Source of the DNA: an uncultured Xanthomonas sp.
GTDB lineage: Bacteria > Pseudomonadota > Gammaproteobacteria > Xanthomonadales > Xanthomonadaceae
Length of the DNA stretch: 46,013 nucleotides
Direction of reading: 5' to 3'
NCBI GenBank assembly: GCA_943912265.1
Contig: CALTTS010000022.1
Coordinates: 1-46,013, forward strand
Positions 7,171 through 17,799 of the stretch are shown here, one piece after another. Position numbers and translations under genes: made by a program. Every line of letters begins with the position of its first letter. Within the stretch, counting starts at the first letter, position 1. Below the pieces are notes generated by a model. The model did no database searches and was not told the DNA's origin. It worked only from the letters and a program-made list of their open reading frames with translations.

Positions 7171-7851
7171 TCAGCGGCCCGGTTCGTCGTCCCACAGCAG
7201 CTTGTGCAACTGCATCTGGAAGCGGACCGGCAGCCGGTCGGCGACGATCCAGTCGGCCAGTTCGCGCGCCTCGAGCTGGCCCTTGCTCGGCGAGAACCAC
7301 ACGGTGCAGCGCGCGTGCAGGCCTTCGTCGAGCACGCGGGCACGGGCCCACTCGTAGTCGGCGCGGCCGCACAGCACGAACTTGATCTGGTCGCGCGCGT
7401 TCAGCAGCGCCAGGTTGGCGGCCAGGTTGCGGTGCGCCTCGCCCGAATCCGGGGTCTTGATGTCGAGCACGCGCGAGACGCGCGGATCGACCGCGGCCAC
7501 GTCCAGCGCGCCGGAGGTTTCCAGCGACACGTCCAGGCCGGCGTCGCACAGCTTGCGCAGCAGGCCCAGGCAGCGCTTCTGCGCCAGCGGCTCGCCGCCG
7601 GTCACGCAGACGTGGCGCACGCCGTGGCCGATGACTTCGGCGACGATGTCGTCGATCTCGCGCCATTCCCCGCCGTGGAAGGCATAGGCGGTGTCGCAGT
7701 AGCGGCAGCGCAGCGGGCAGCCGGTCAGGCGCACGAACACGCTCGGCCAGCCGGCCGCGGCGGCCTCGCCCTGCAGCGACAGGAAGATCTCGGTGATCTT
7801 CAGCCGCTCGAGCGGGGACTGGACGATGTCGCTGGGGATGGCGGCGTTCAT
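7171..7851 (-). CDS. queE: 7-carboxy-7-deazaguanine synthase
   Basis: QueE, 226 residues, is a radical SAM enzyme that rearranges 6-carboxytetrahydropterin to 7-carboxy-7-deazaguanine, the step before QueC. The cluster-binding motif is CPLRCRYC (C-x3-C-x2-C), preceded by LSLQGEAAAAGWPSVFVRLTG, the substrate-binding N-terminal segment; VTGGEPL is the SAM-binding GGE motif. ATG 7851 gives MNAAIPSD, a normal length for this family. It lies 40 bases after cpoB, at the 3' end of the tol-pal cluster. Confidence 0.96.
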   Translation of the reverse strand: MNAAIPSDIVQSPLERLKITEIFLSLQGEAAAAGWPSVFVRLTGCPLRCRYCDTAYAFHGGEWREIDDIVAEVIGHGVRHVCVTGGEPLAQKRCLGLLRKLCDAGLDVSLETSGALDVAAVDPRVSRVLDIKTPDSGEAHRNLAANLALLNARDQIKFVLCGRADYEWARARVLDEGLHARCTVWFSPSKGQLEARELADWIVADRLPVRFQMQLHKLLWDDEPGR

Positions 7852-7891
7852 GGGGAAGGGCCGACGCGGCGCGATGCGCGCGCGGACGGCA

Positions 7892-8713
7892 TCAATGCAG
7901 GCGGTCGAGCTTGATCGACTGCAGCTGGTCGGTGGCGCGGCGCGCGGCATCGGTGCCCGGATATTGCCGGATCACCTCGTTCAGGGTGGCCCGGGCGGCA
8001 TCGACGCGGCCTTCGCCGTACTGGCTCATGCCCAGCTTGAGCAGGCCGCCGGCTGCCTTGTCGTGGGTGGGATAGCGATCCACCAGCGCCCGGAACTGGC
8101 CCTCGGCCAGCGGGAAATTGCGCGTGACGTAATAGCTCTCGCCGAGCCAGTACATCGCGTTCGGGGCATAGGTCCCATCGGGATGGGCGTCCAGGAAACC
8201 CTGGAACTGCTGGGCCGAGGCGACGTAATCGCCGGCCTTGAGCGTATCGAGGGCCGCCTCGTAGGCGGCACGTTCATCGCTTGCCTGTGCCAGCGTGCCG
8301 CCATCGCCGCGGACCGTCGGCGCGCGCTCGGCGGAGGCCTGCTTGCCTGCGGCGGCAACCGGCTTGGGTACGGCCTTCGTCGGGGCCACCGGAGCCGGAG
8401 CGGAGGACGCCGGGGCAGCCCCGCCTTCCAGGCGCTGCAGGCGCCCGTCCAGGTCCAGGTACTGGTCGCGGCCGGTCTGCTTGAGCTGCTCGTTCTCGTG
8501 CTGGAGCTGCTCGACCGTGCCCTGCAGATCCTGCACCTGCGTGCGCAGCTGGTTGATCTGGTTCAGCAGGTCCAGATTGGCCTGCGGATTGGCCGCCTGG
8601 GCCTCGAGCGCGGCCACGCGGTCGGCCAGGCTCGCGGCGCGCTGGGCATGAACCGGCGCGGCAGCCACGAGGGCTGCCGCGACGATCATCATCGGTGCGA
8701 AACCGAAGCGCAT
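7892..8713 (-). CDS. cpoB: Cell division coordinator CpoB (YbgF)
   Basis: A 273-residue periplasmic protein. Residues 1-24 are a signal peptide ending VHAQ. Residues 28-97 form a coiled coil with leucine heptads (the trimerisation domain of YbgF), followed by an Ala/Pro linker (about 98-145) and tetratricopeptide repeats from about 148 to 265 (AAYEAALDTLKAGDYVASAQ, AMYWLGESYYVTRNF). In Escherichia coli CpoB links Tol-Pal outer-membrane constriction to PBP1B peptidoglycan synthesis. It starts three bases after the pal stop, the standard last position of the tol-pal operon. Confidence 0.95.
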   Translation of the reverse strand: MRFGFAPMMIVAAALVAAAPVHAQRAASLADRVAALEAQAANPQANLDLLNQINQLRTQVQDLQGTVEQLQHENEQLKQTGRDQYLDLDGRLQRLEGGAAPASSAPAPVAPTKAVPKPVAAAGKQASAERAPTVRGDGGTLAQASDERAAYEAALDTLKAGDYVASAQQFQGFLDAHPDGTYAPNAMYWLGESYYVTRNFPLAEGQFRALVDRYPTHDKAAGGLLKLGMSQYGEGRVDAARATLNEVIRQYPGTDAARRATDQLQSIKLDRLH

Positions 8714-8716
8714 CGA

Positions 8717-9232
8717 TTACTTCGCCGTGTAGACGATCTCGACGCGGCGGTTCTGCGACCAGCAAGCCTCGTTGGACTCGGTGCAGGTCGGACGCTCTTC
8801 GCCGTACGAGACCACGGTCAGCTGGCCGGCCGAACCGCCGTTGGCCTGCAGGGCCGAGTTGACGGCATTGCCGCGGCGCTCGCCCAGGCCCATGTTGTAC
8901 TCGCGCGAACCGCGCTCGTCGGTGTTGCCCTGCAGGGTGATGCGCGAGGACGGACGGTCACGCAGGTACTTGGCGTGGCAGGCCATGATGGCCTGGAACT
9001 CCGGCTTCACTTCGTCCTTGTCGAAGTCGAAGTAGACGACGCGCTGGCGCAGGCAGGCATCGGTGTCGAGGTCTTCCGGACCGTACAGGCCGGAGGTGGT
9101 CGGAGCCGCCGGCGCGGCCGGGGCCGGGGTGGCGGCCGGGGCCGGCGGAGCTTCCTTGACCTTCTTGGAGCAGGCCGCCAGCACGGCAACCGACATCATC
9201 GAAACAAGCAGAACACGGGTGGTCTTGTTCAT
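8717..9232 (-). CDS. pal: Peptidoglycan-associated lipoprotein Pal
   Basis: A 171-residue outer-membrane lipoprotein. The signal peptide ends in lipobox LAAC with Cys21; residues 23-47 are an Ala/Pro-rich tether; an OmpA-like peptidoglycan-binding domain spans about 60-171, with NTDERGSREYN (103-113) and NRRVEI (161-166) as its signature segments that bind diaminopimelate. Pal holds the outer membrane to the cell wall and is released by TolB. There are 102 bases between the tolB stop and pal, enough for an internal promoter; TTGCAA is present there but I could not pair it with a good -10. Confidence 0.97.
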   Translation of the reverse strand: MNKTTRVLLVSMMSVAVLAACSKKVKEAPPAPAATPAPAAPAAPTTSGLYGPEDLDTDACLRQRVVYFDFDKDEVKPEFQAIMACHAKYLRDRPSSRITLQGNTDERGSREYNMGLGERRGNAVNSALQANGGSAGQLTVVSYGEERPTCTESNEACWSQNRRVEIVYTAK

Positions 9233-9334
9233 GGCAATAGTCCTTGACGAACTTCCTGAATCGGGTGGGAGGTGGAACTTTCGGGTCTTGCGTGACGCTC
9301 TAATGCAAACGCTTTACTTGCAAAATTTTAACAC

Positions 9335-10654
9335 TCATCGCTTGGTGCGATACGGGCCCCAGGCCGGTTCGCGTACATCGCCGTCGGCCAGCACCAGACG
9401 CTGGCGTACCCGGGCATCGGAGGACACCGAATACAGCACACCGCGACGGCCTTCGCGGGCGGCATACAGCACCATGCTGGCATTCGGGGCGAAGCTCGGG
9501 GACTCGTCCAGCGAACCGGTCGACAGCGTACTCCAACGCGGGCTGCCAAGGCTGCTGTCCATCATCACGACGCGGTAGGTGTTGCCGCTGCCCTGCGCCA
9601 TGACGATCTTCTTGCCGTCCCAGGACACGCTGGCGGTGGCGTTGTAGCTGCCCTGGAAGGTGACGCGCGAGGCGGCACCGCCGGTGGCAGGCACCTGGTA
9701 TATCTGCGGGCGGCCGCCGCGGTCGGAGGTGAAATAGATGGTCCTGCCGTCCGGCGCCCAGGTCGGCTCGGTGTCGATGCCGAAGTGGTTGGTCAGCTGG
9801 GTCAGCTGGCGGCTGCCCAGGTCCATCACGTAGATCTCCGGGTTGCCGCTGCGCGACAGCGCCAGGGCCAGGCGGCTGCCGTCGGGCGAGAACGACGGGG
9901 CGCCGTTGATGCCGCGGAAGCTGGACACCAGCTGGCGGGCGCCGGTGGCGATGTCCTGCACGTAGATGGCGGAATTGCCGCGCTCGAAGCTGACGTAGGC
10001 CAGCTTGCGCCCGTCCGGGCTCCACGCGGGCGACAGCAGCGGCTCGGCCGAGCGGACGATGGTCTGCGGGTTCCAGCCGTCCGAATCGGCCACCATCAGC
10101 GCGTAGTGCATGTTGTTGCCGCTGCCGGTGGCGGTGACGTAGGCGATGCGGGTCCAGAAGGCGCCGCGCACGCCGGTGATCTTCTCGTAGATGGCGTCGG
10201 CCATCTGGTGGGCCACGTCGCGCATCGCGCTGGCACGCGCGGTCATCGCCAGACCGAGCTGGCGCTGCTGGGTGGCGATGTCGTACATCTCGTACTCGAC
10301 CCGGTAGCTGCCTTCGCCGGCGTCCATCACCCGGCCGACCACGATGTAGTCCTGCTTCAGCGCCTTCCAGGTCGGGAAGTTGATCTCGCCGCCGCGGGTC
10401 GGCTTCTCGACGATCTGCGCCTCCGGCAGCGTGCGGAACTGGCCGGAACGGTCCAGGTCGGCGCGCACGACGGCGGCCACGTCGGTCTGCGGCGCGCCGG
10501 CCGAGCCCTGGTAGGGCATCGGCACGACGGTGATCGGCAGGGCCGAGGCATTGCCGCCGACGATGTCGATCTCCAGGCCCTGCTGCTGGGCCTGCACGGC
10601 GGGAGCCAGCACGGCGGCAGCGAGGAGGACCAGCCAACGCAAGGGATTCTTCAT
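9335..10654 (-). CDS. tolB: Tol-Pal system beta-propeller protein TolB
   Basis: A 439-residue periplasmic protein with signal peptide 1-22 (cleavage near VQAQ). The N-terminal alpha/beta domain is followed by a six-bladed propeller whose blades show WSPDGRKLAYVS, FSPDGSRLALALS and WAPDGRTIYFTSDRGG. TolB relays the state of the TolQRA motor to Pal. ATG 10654 places the signal peptide at the start; upstream open frame is not family-like. It is 90 bases downstream of tolA. Confidence 0.97.
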   Translation of the reverse strand: MKNPLRWLVLLAAAVLAPAVQAQQQGLEIDIVGGNASALPITVVPMPYQGSAGAPQTDVAAVVRADLDRSGQFRTLPEAQIVEKPTRGGEINFPTWKALKQDYIVVGRVMDAGEGSYRVEYEMYDIATQQRQLGLAMTARASAMRDVAHQMADAIYEKITGVRGAFWTRIAYVTATGSGNNMHYALMVADSDGWNPQTIVRSAEPLLSPAWSPDGRKLAYVSFERGNSAIYVQDIATGARQLVSSFRGINGAPSFSPDGSRLALALSRSGNPEIYVMDLGSRQLTQLTNHFGIDTEPTWAPDGRTIYFTSDRGGRPQIYQVPATGGAASRVTFQGSYNATASVSWDGKKIVMAQGSGNTYRVVMMDSSLGSPRWSTLSTGSLDESPSFAPNASMVLYAAREGRRGVLYSVSSDARVRQRLVLADGDVREPAWGPYRTKR

Positions 10655-10744
10655 GGGCCTGAATGATGGACGCTGTGGAGTCGCAAAGAATGGCGCAGTC
10701 GCGTCAAGCAAGAGTGAACGCCAACTCAATGCTGAATAGGGGAA

Positions 10745-11846
10745 TCACTGATCCTGCGCAGTGAAGTTGAAGTTCAGCTGGCGGCTGAAGACGCTTTCGA
10801 ACCCGCGGTACGGCAACGGCTGCGCCTTGAGCACGGCGCGTTCGAGCGAATCCCGCCCGGCCTGGTCCATCGCGCAGCCCGGCTGGACCTTGGCGTCGAT
10901 CACCTGCCCGCCCGGCAGCTGGGTGATGACCACCCGGCAGCGGGTGCCCAGCGGCACCGAATCCGGCCGCGTCCACTGCGCGCTCACCGCCGCCTGGATC
11001 GCCGCGACGTACTTGGCGGTCAGGTCGTTGCTGGTGCCGCCCTGCCCGGCCGAGGCCTTGGCGCCGGCGGCGGCCTGCGAAGCGCCCGCGCTGGCGCCGG
11101 CCGCGCTGCCCTGCGAACGCGAGGCCGCGTCCTGCAGCTGCTTCAGGCGCTGCGCCTCCAGGCTGGACTGCTTGTTCAGCTGCGCCAGCTGCTTCTGGAT
11201 CTGCTCCAGCCGCTTCTGCTTGTCGGCATCGGCCTTGGCCTTCGCGTCGGCCTCCGCCTTGGCCTTCTGCTGCTCGGCCAGCTTCTTCTGGCGGTCGGCC
11301 TCTTCCTTCTGCTGCTGGGCCAGGCGCTGCTTCTGTTCGGCTTCCTTCTGGCGCTCGCGTTCGGTCAGGTCGATCTGTGCCTGGCGGCGCTTCTCCTCCT
11401 GCTCCTTGGCCGCCTTCTCCTTCGAGATGGCCAGCGCGCTGACCCGGTCCTGGTCCTCCTTGTCCGGCTGCACCACGCGCTCCTGCGCCTTGGCCTGCTG
11501 CGGGGTCGGCGCGGTCTGCGGCTTCGGCTCGGGGATCGGCTGCGGCGGCGGCACGGTGTCTTCGGGCACCGGCTCGGGCACGGGTTGCAGGACCGGCGGC
11601 TCGGGCACCGCGTCGGCCGGCTGCGGCGTCTGCTGCAAGGCCTGACGGGCGGCGGCGGCATCGCTGGCGGACACGTCCAGGCTGGCTTCCAGCGCCGGGC
11701 TGCCGGCAGCCAACTCCACGTTGCGGTGCGGCGACCACAGCCATGCGATCAGGAACACCGCCAGCACCAGCAGGTGGACGACGGCGGCCAACGTGACCGG
11801 GCGGCCCCAGCCGCCATCGGGCACCAATGCCGGCTGGCGGAGCGCT

Positions 11847-11857
<11 letters not shown>
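10745..11857 (-). CDS. tolA: Cell envelope integrity protein TolA
   Basis: A 370-residue inner-membrane protein. One membrane helix lies at about 20-42 (VVHLLVLAVFLIAWLW). A Pro/Glu-rich part (about 75-125) and a long helical domain rich in Ala, Lys, Glu and Gln (about 130-250, AEQKQRLAQQQKEEADRQ) cross the periplasm. The C-terminal domain (about 275-370) contains LTAKYVAAIQAAV and GCAMDQAGRDSLERAVLKA, as in TolA domain III, which contacts TolB and Pal. It overlaps the end of tolR by 11 bases, so translation is probably coupled. Confidence 0.94.
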
Positions 11858-12290
<433 letters not shown>

Positions 12291-12303
12291 GACGGGGCTC
12301 CGC

Positions 12304-13086
12304 TCAGTTGGTGCCAGCGGTCTGGCGTTGCAGGATCGAGCTGAAGTCCTCGGCGAAGGCTTCGTAGCGCACCGAGATGCGCTCGATCCGGGTAGTGAAG
12401 CGGTTGTAGGCCCACACCGCCGGGATCGCCACGAACAGGCCGACCGCGGTGGCGAACAGGGCTTCGGAAATGCCCGGCGCGACCGAGGCGATGCCCGACT
12501 GGGCGCCGCTGCTGATCATGTCGTGCATCGTCACCATGATGCCGAACACGGTGCCGACCAGGCCCACGTACGGGGCGGTGGAGCCGATGTTGGCCAGCAG
12601 TTCGAGGTTGCGCTCGAGCTGGTCCACCTCGCGGGCGTAGGTGGCGCGCATTGCGCGCTGGGCGCCTTCGAGCTGGGCGCGGCTGTCCAGCCGGCGGTCG
12701 CGCAGCCGCGCGAACTCGCGGAAACCGGCCTCGAAGATGGCCTCCAGCCCGGTCACCGTGCGGTTGCGGTCGGTGGCCGCCGAATACAGCTTGCCGAGGT
12801 CGGCGCCGGACCAGAACCGGCCCTCGAAATCGTCCGCCTCGGCGTTGGCCAACTTGAACACCCGCGCCTTGCGGAAAATGATCACCCAGCTGATGAACGA
12901 GCCGGCCAGCAGCAGGGTCACGATGATCTTGACCGGCAGGCTGGCGTGGGCGATCAGCTCGAGATAGTTGATGCCGCCAGCGCCGCCGGCCTGGGCGGCG
13001 GCCTGCGCGGCCGCGGTCTTGACCTCCTCGATCGGCAATGGCTCGGCCGTCACCGTGGCCACCAGGGCCGGGAGCAGTGCGATCAT
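12304..13086 (-). CDS. tolQ: Tol-Pal system proton channel TolQ
   Basis: TolQ/ExbB family, 260 residues. Three membrane helices: about 50-72 (KIIVTLLLAGSFISWVIIF), then the conserved pair GSTAPYVGLVGTVFGIMV and ISEALFATAVGLFVAIPAVW, which line the proton path with TolR. The start is ATG 13086 with GAGG upstream; an upstream extension is open but Cys/Arg-rich and unlike TolQ. The N-terminal 40 residues are longer and more Ala-rich than in Escherichia coli TolQ. Confidence 0.96.
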   Translation of the reverse strand: MIALLPALVATVTAEPLPIEEVKTAAAQAAAQAGGAGGINYLELIAHASLPVKIIVTLLLAGSFISWVIIFRKARVFKLANAEADDFEGRFWSGADLGKLYSAATDRNRTVTGLEAIFEAGFREFARLRDRRLDSRAQLEGAQRAMRATYAREVDQLERNLELLANIGSTAPYVGLVGTVFGIMVTMHDMISSGAQSGIASVAPGISEALFATAVGLFVAIPAVWAYNRFTTRIERISVRYEAFAEDFSSILQRQTAGTN

Positions 13087-13096
13087 CCTTCGTTCC

Positions 13097-13514
13097 TCAC
13101 GCGTGTTCGGGTTGTTCCAGCGGTTTGAGTTGACGGTACAGCGCGGCCTCGATGCCCCGGGGACGGAAATCCCCGGCGCCGATCGCGGCCACGCGCACCT
13201 CGGCACGCAGCAGCAGTTCCTCGCCACGACGGATGTCCTGCGCAAACACCAGGCTGGCGCGGCGGCATTCGCGCAACGCGGCGCCCACCAGGATCTCGTC
13301 GTCCAGCCGGGCCGGACGCAGGAAATCCAGGGTCATCGCGCGCACCACGAACAGCATGCCGTGTTCGCGCCGCAGGTCGTCCTGCCCGTACCCGATCGAC
13401 CGCAGCCACTCGCTGCGGGCCCGTTCGAGGAAGGCGACGTACCGCGCGTGGTAGACCACGCCACCGGCATCGGTATCTTCCCAGTAGATCCGTGTCGGCA
13501 AACTGAATACGGGT

Positions 13515-13522
<8 letters not shown>
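13097..13522 (-). CDS. ybgC: Acyl-CoA thioesterase YbgC (hotdog fold)
   Basis: A 141-residue hotdog thioesterase. The motif YWEDTDAGGVVYHARYVAFLERARSEW begins near residue 13 and contains the catalytic Asp and the Tyr-His pair of the 4HBT/YbgC family. YbgC acts on acyl-CoA or acyl-ACP and associates with phospholipid synthesis enzymes; it heads the tol-pal operon in many gammaproteobacteria. The first codons overlap the end of ruvB by 8 bases, tying the tol genes to the ruv cluster. Confidence 0.95.
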
Positions 13523-14558
<1,036 letters not shown>

Positions 14559-14598
14559 GCCGGCATTATCGCCCAGCACGGGGCGGCCGCGGGCGCGC

Positions 14599-16518
14599 TC
14601 AGATCTCGACCTGCGCGCCCAGCTCGACCAGCCGGTTGCCGGGGATGCGGAAGAAGCCGGTCGCCGGGGCCGCGTTGCGGTGCATGAACGCGAACAGCTT
14701 GTCGCGCCACACCGGCATACCGCGGTGCGCGCTGGGCACGATGGTCTCGCGGCTGGCGAAATACGTGGTGTCCATCGGGTCGAAGTAGATGCCGCCCTTG
14801 TCGCAGGAGCGCATCAGCGCCAGCGGCACGTCCGGGGTCTCCATGAAGCCGAACTTGACGATGACCCGGTAGAACTCGTCGCCGATCGCGTCGATGCGCA
14901 GGCGCTTGCCGGCCGGCACGTAGGGCACCTGCAGCGTCTCCACGGTCAGGAACACGTTGCGCTCGTGCAGCACCTTGTTGTGCTTGAGGTTGTGCATCAG
15001 CGCATGCGGCACGACCGTGGGGTCCGCCGTGAGGAACACCGCCGTGCCCGGCACGCGCACCGGCGGGGCCAGCATCAGCCCGGGCAGGAAGGCATCGAGG
15101 TTGATACCGTCCTTGCGGATTTCCTCCTGCAGCAGCTCACGTCCACGCCGCCAAGTGCGCATCAGCAGGAACACCACCAAGCCCAGCACCACCGGGAACC
15201 ACGCGCCATCGAAGAACTTGGCGCCGTTGGCGATGACGAAGCTGGCGTCCACCAGCAGGAACACGCCGCACAGCGGCAGCACCCAGCCCCGCCACTTGGG
15301 CCACAGCGCGCGCGCGACCAAGGCCAGCAGCAGCGTGTCGATGAACATCGTGGCCGACACGGAAATGCCGTAGGCCACCGCCAGGTTGGTGGAACTGCGG
15401 AACGCCAGCACCAGCCCGATCACCATCACCATCAAGCCCCAGTTGATGCCGGGGATGTAGATCTGGCCGATGGTGTCGTGCGAGGTGTGCTTGATCTGCA
15501 TGCGCGGGATGTAGCCCAACTGCATGGCCTGCCGCGACACCGAGAACGCGCCGGTGATCACCGCCTGCGAGGCGATCACCGCCGCCATCGTGGCCAGCAC
15601 GATCATCGGGTACAGCGCCCACTGCGGCACTGCTTCGAAAAACGGGTTCTTCACCGCATCCGGCTGCGACAGCACCAGCGCGCCCTGCCCCAGGTAATTG
15701 AGCAGCAGGCACGGCAGCACGAACCAGTACCACGCCAGCCGGATCGGACGCGCGCCGAAGTGGCCCATGTCCGCATACAAGGCCTCGCCGCCGGTGACCA
15801 CCAGCACCACCGCGCCGAGGATGAAGATGCCGTGCCAGCCGTGGTCCATGAAAAAGCGCATGCCCCACCACGGATTGAAGGCCTTGAGCACTTCCGGCGC
15901 GTCGAAGATGTTCCACAGGCCGATCACCGCAAGCGACAGGAACCAGAGCGTGGTCACCGGGCCGAACACCTTGCCGACCTTGGCCGTGCCGAAACGCTGC
16001 GCGGCGAACACCGCCAGCAGCACCACGATGGTGATCGGCACGATGAACGGATGCAGGCTCGGCGCGGCGATCTCCAGGCCTTCCACCGCGCCCATCACCG
16101 AGATCGCCGGGGTGATCACGCCGTCGCCGAAGAACAGCGAGGCGCCGAAGATGCCGAGGATGCCGACCACGTAGGCCGCGCGCGAGCCGGTGCGCAGGGT
16201 GCGCCGGGCCAGCGACATCAGCGCCATGATGCCGCCCTCGCCGCCGTTGTCGGCGCGCATGATGATGGTCACGTACTTCAGCGTGACCACGATCATCAGC
16301 GCCCAGAACGCCAGCGATAGCACGCCGAGCACGGTGTCGTGGTCGTTGACCAGGCCGTAGTGCGGCGAAAACGCCTCTTTCAGCGTGTACAGCGGGCTGG
16401 TGCCGATGTCACCGAACACCACGCCGATGGCCGCCACCACCAGCGAAAAGCCGGAGCCTTGCGGCGCGTGACCGGGATGCGACGCGGAACCGGAAACGGG
16501 GGGAGTGTCGGTATGCAT
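14599..16518 (-). CDS. kup: Low-affinity potassium transporter Kup
   Basis: A 639-residue Kup/HAK/KUP symporter that takes up potassium with protons at the inner membrane. The N-terminus has VVFGDIGTSPLYTLKEAF, the family signature, followed by about twelve hydrophobic helices up to residue ~460 (GDGVITPAISVMGAVEGLE, YADMGHFGARPIRLAWY) and a soluble C-terminal domain with GIYFDPMDTTYFASRETI. It sits between ruvA and ruvB, an arrangement I associate with xanthomonads, and is functionally unrelated to them. Confidence 0.96.
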   Translation of the reverse strand: MHTDTPPVSGSASHPGHAPQGSGFSLVVAAIGVVFGDIGTSPLYTLKEAFSPHYGLVNDHDTVLGVLSLAFWALMIVVTLKYVTIIMRADNGGEGGIMALMSLARRTLRTGSRAAYVVGILGIFGASLFFGDGVITPAISVMGAVEGLEIAAPSLHPFIVPITIVVLLAVFAAQRFGTAKVGKVFGPVTTLWFLSLAVIGLWNIFDAPEVLKAFNPWWGMRFFMDHGWHGIFILGAVVLVVTGGEALYADMGHFGARPIRLAWYWFVLPCLLLNYLGQGALVLSQPDAVKNPFFEAVPQWALYPMIVLATMAAVIASQAVITGAFSVSRQAMQLGYIPRMQIKHTSHDTIGQIYIPGINWGLMVMVIGLVLAFRSSTNLAVAYGISVSATMFIDTLLLALVARALWPKWRGWVLPLCGVFLLVDASFVIANGAKFFDGAWFPVVLGLVVFLLMRTWRRGRELLQEEIRKDGINLDAFLPGLMLAPPVRVPGTAVFLTADPTVVPHALMHNLKHNKVLHERNVFLTVETLQVPYVPAGKRLRIDAIGDEFYRVIVKFGFMETPDVPLALMRSCDKGGIYFDPMDTTYFASRETIVPSAHRGMPVWRDKLFAFMHRNAAPATGFFRIPGNRLVELGAQVEI

Positions 16519-16573
16519 GCCGGGTTCAGGATATCGCCGATTCGCGACGGGGAAGTGAGCGGGCCGCCGCGCC

Positions 16574-17158
16574 TCAGCGCAGCGCCGCCTGCAGCGCCTT
16601 GCGGATCACCACCGCCACGTCGTCGCCTTCGGCGGCCGCGTCGCGCGCCATCTTCGCCGCCTCGGCCGGCTTGTAGCCGAGCTGCTGCAGGGCGACGGTG
16701 GCCTCGGACACCGGATCGGCAGGCAGCGCCGCGACCGCCGCGGTGCCGCCGCCGAACTCGGCCGCCCGGTCCTTCAGCTCGACCACGATGCGCTCGGCGG
16801 TCTTCTTGCCGATGCCGGGGATGCGGGTCAGCGCGGTCACGTCGCCGGCCTGCACCAGCCGCGCGAACGCATCCACGCTGACCCCGGACAGGATCGCCAG
16901 CGCGATCTTGGCGCCGATGCCGGACACCTTCTGCACGTCGCGGAACAGGCGCCGCTCCTGCTCGCGCAGGAAGCCGTACAGCGCCACGCTGTCCTCCTTC
17001 TGCGCGTAATGGGTGAACAGGGTGACCTCGCGGCCGAGCTCGGGCAGGTCGTAGAAGGTGCTCATCGGCGCCTCCAGCTCGTAGCCGACGCCGCCGACGT
17101 CGATCACCAGCCAGGGCGGCTGCTTGACGGCCAGCAGGCCGCGAAGTCGTCCGATCAT
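16574..17158 (-). CDS. ruvA: Holliday junction branch migration protein RuvA
   Basis: RuvA, 194 residues, the tetrameric junction-binding partner of RuvB. Domain I begins MIGRLRGLL; domain II has two helix-hairpin-helix motifs, KVSGIGAKIALAILSG and RIPGIGKKTAERIVVEL; domain III (about 148-194, VALQQLGYKPAEAAKMA) contacts RuvB. It lies 70 bases after ruvC. Confidence 0.98.
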   Translation of the reverse strand: MIGRLRGLLAVKQPPWLVIDVGGVGYELEAPMSTFYDLPELGREVTLFTHYAQKEDSVALYGFLREQERRLFRDVQKVSGIGAKIALAILSGVSVDAFARLVQAGDVTALTRIPGIGKKTAERIVVELKDRAAEFGGGTAAVAALPADPVSEATVALQQLGYKPAEAAKMARDAAAEGDDVAVVIRKALQAALR

Positions 17159-17228
17159 GGGTGCGGGCTCCGGGTGGGGGCCGTGCGCGGGAGGCGCGGG
17201 GAAAGGACGGAAATGCGCGGGGCCGGCA

Positions 17229-17756
17229 TCATCGCTTGCGGCTCCAGGCCTGGCGCGCGTCCACGCCGAGCCGGTTGGCGGTGGCGCGCACGTGCGCGTG
17301 GGTGATGGCCACCGCCAGCGCGTCGGCCGCGTCGGCCTGCAGCTTGCCGTGCAGGTTCAGCATCACCCCGACCATGTGCTGCACCTGCACCTTCTCGGCG
17401 CCGCCCTTGCCGACCAGCGCCAGCTTGATCTCCTTCGGCGCGTATTCGTGCACCGGCAGGTCGCGCAGCACCACCGCGCAGATCGCCGCGCCGCGCGCCT
17501 GGCCGAGCTTGAGCGCCGAAGCGGCGCCCTTGCCGACGAACACCTGCTCGATCGCCACTTCCTGCGGCGAGTACGCATCCAGCAGCGCCGACAGCTCGGC
17601 CAGCAGCAGCTTCAGCCGGCCGGCGAAGCTGTCCGCCTTGGTCAGCGCGATCGGCGCGTGGTGGACGTGGCGCGTGCGGCCGTCGGCCTCGACGTCGATG
17701 ATGCCCACGCCGGTGCGCACGGAGCCGGGGTCGATGCCGAGGATGCGGGTGGTCAT
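17229..17756 (-). CDS. ruvC: Crossover junction endodeoxyribonuclease RuvC
   Basis: RuvC, 175 residues, resolves Holliday junctions. Catalytic acidic residues are recognisable in ILGIDPGS (Asp7), AIEQVFVGKGA (Glu) and ADAADALAVAITHAH (two Asp). The RNase H-like fold and length match the family. It follows yebC by 43 bases, the usual yebC-ruvC order, and probably shares its transcript. Confidence 0.98.
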   Translation of the reverse strand: MTTRILGIDPGSVRTGVGIIDVEADGRTRHVHHAPIALTKADSFAGRLKLLLAELSALLDAYSPQEVAIEQVFVGKGAASALKLGQARGAAICAVVLRDLPVHEYAPKEIKLALVGKGGAEKVQVQHMVGVMLNLHGKLQADAADALAVAITHAHVRATANRLGVDARQAWSRKR

Positions 17757-17799
17757 GTCCGGTGCGTGCGCGGGAAGCCGGCGAACCGGCCGCGGCGGC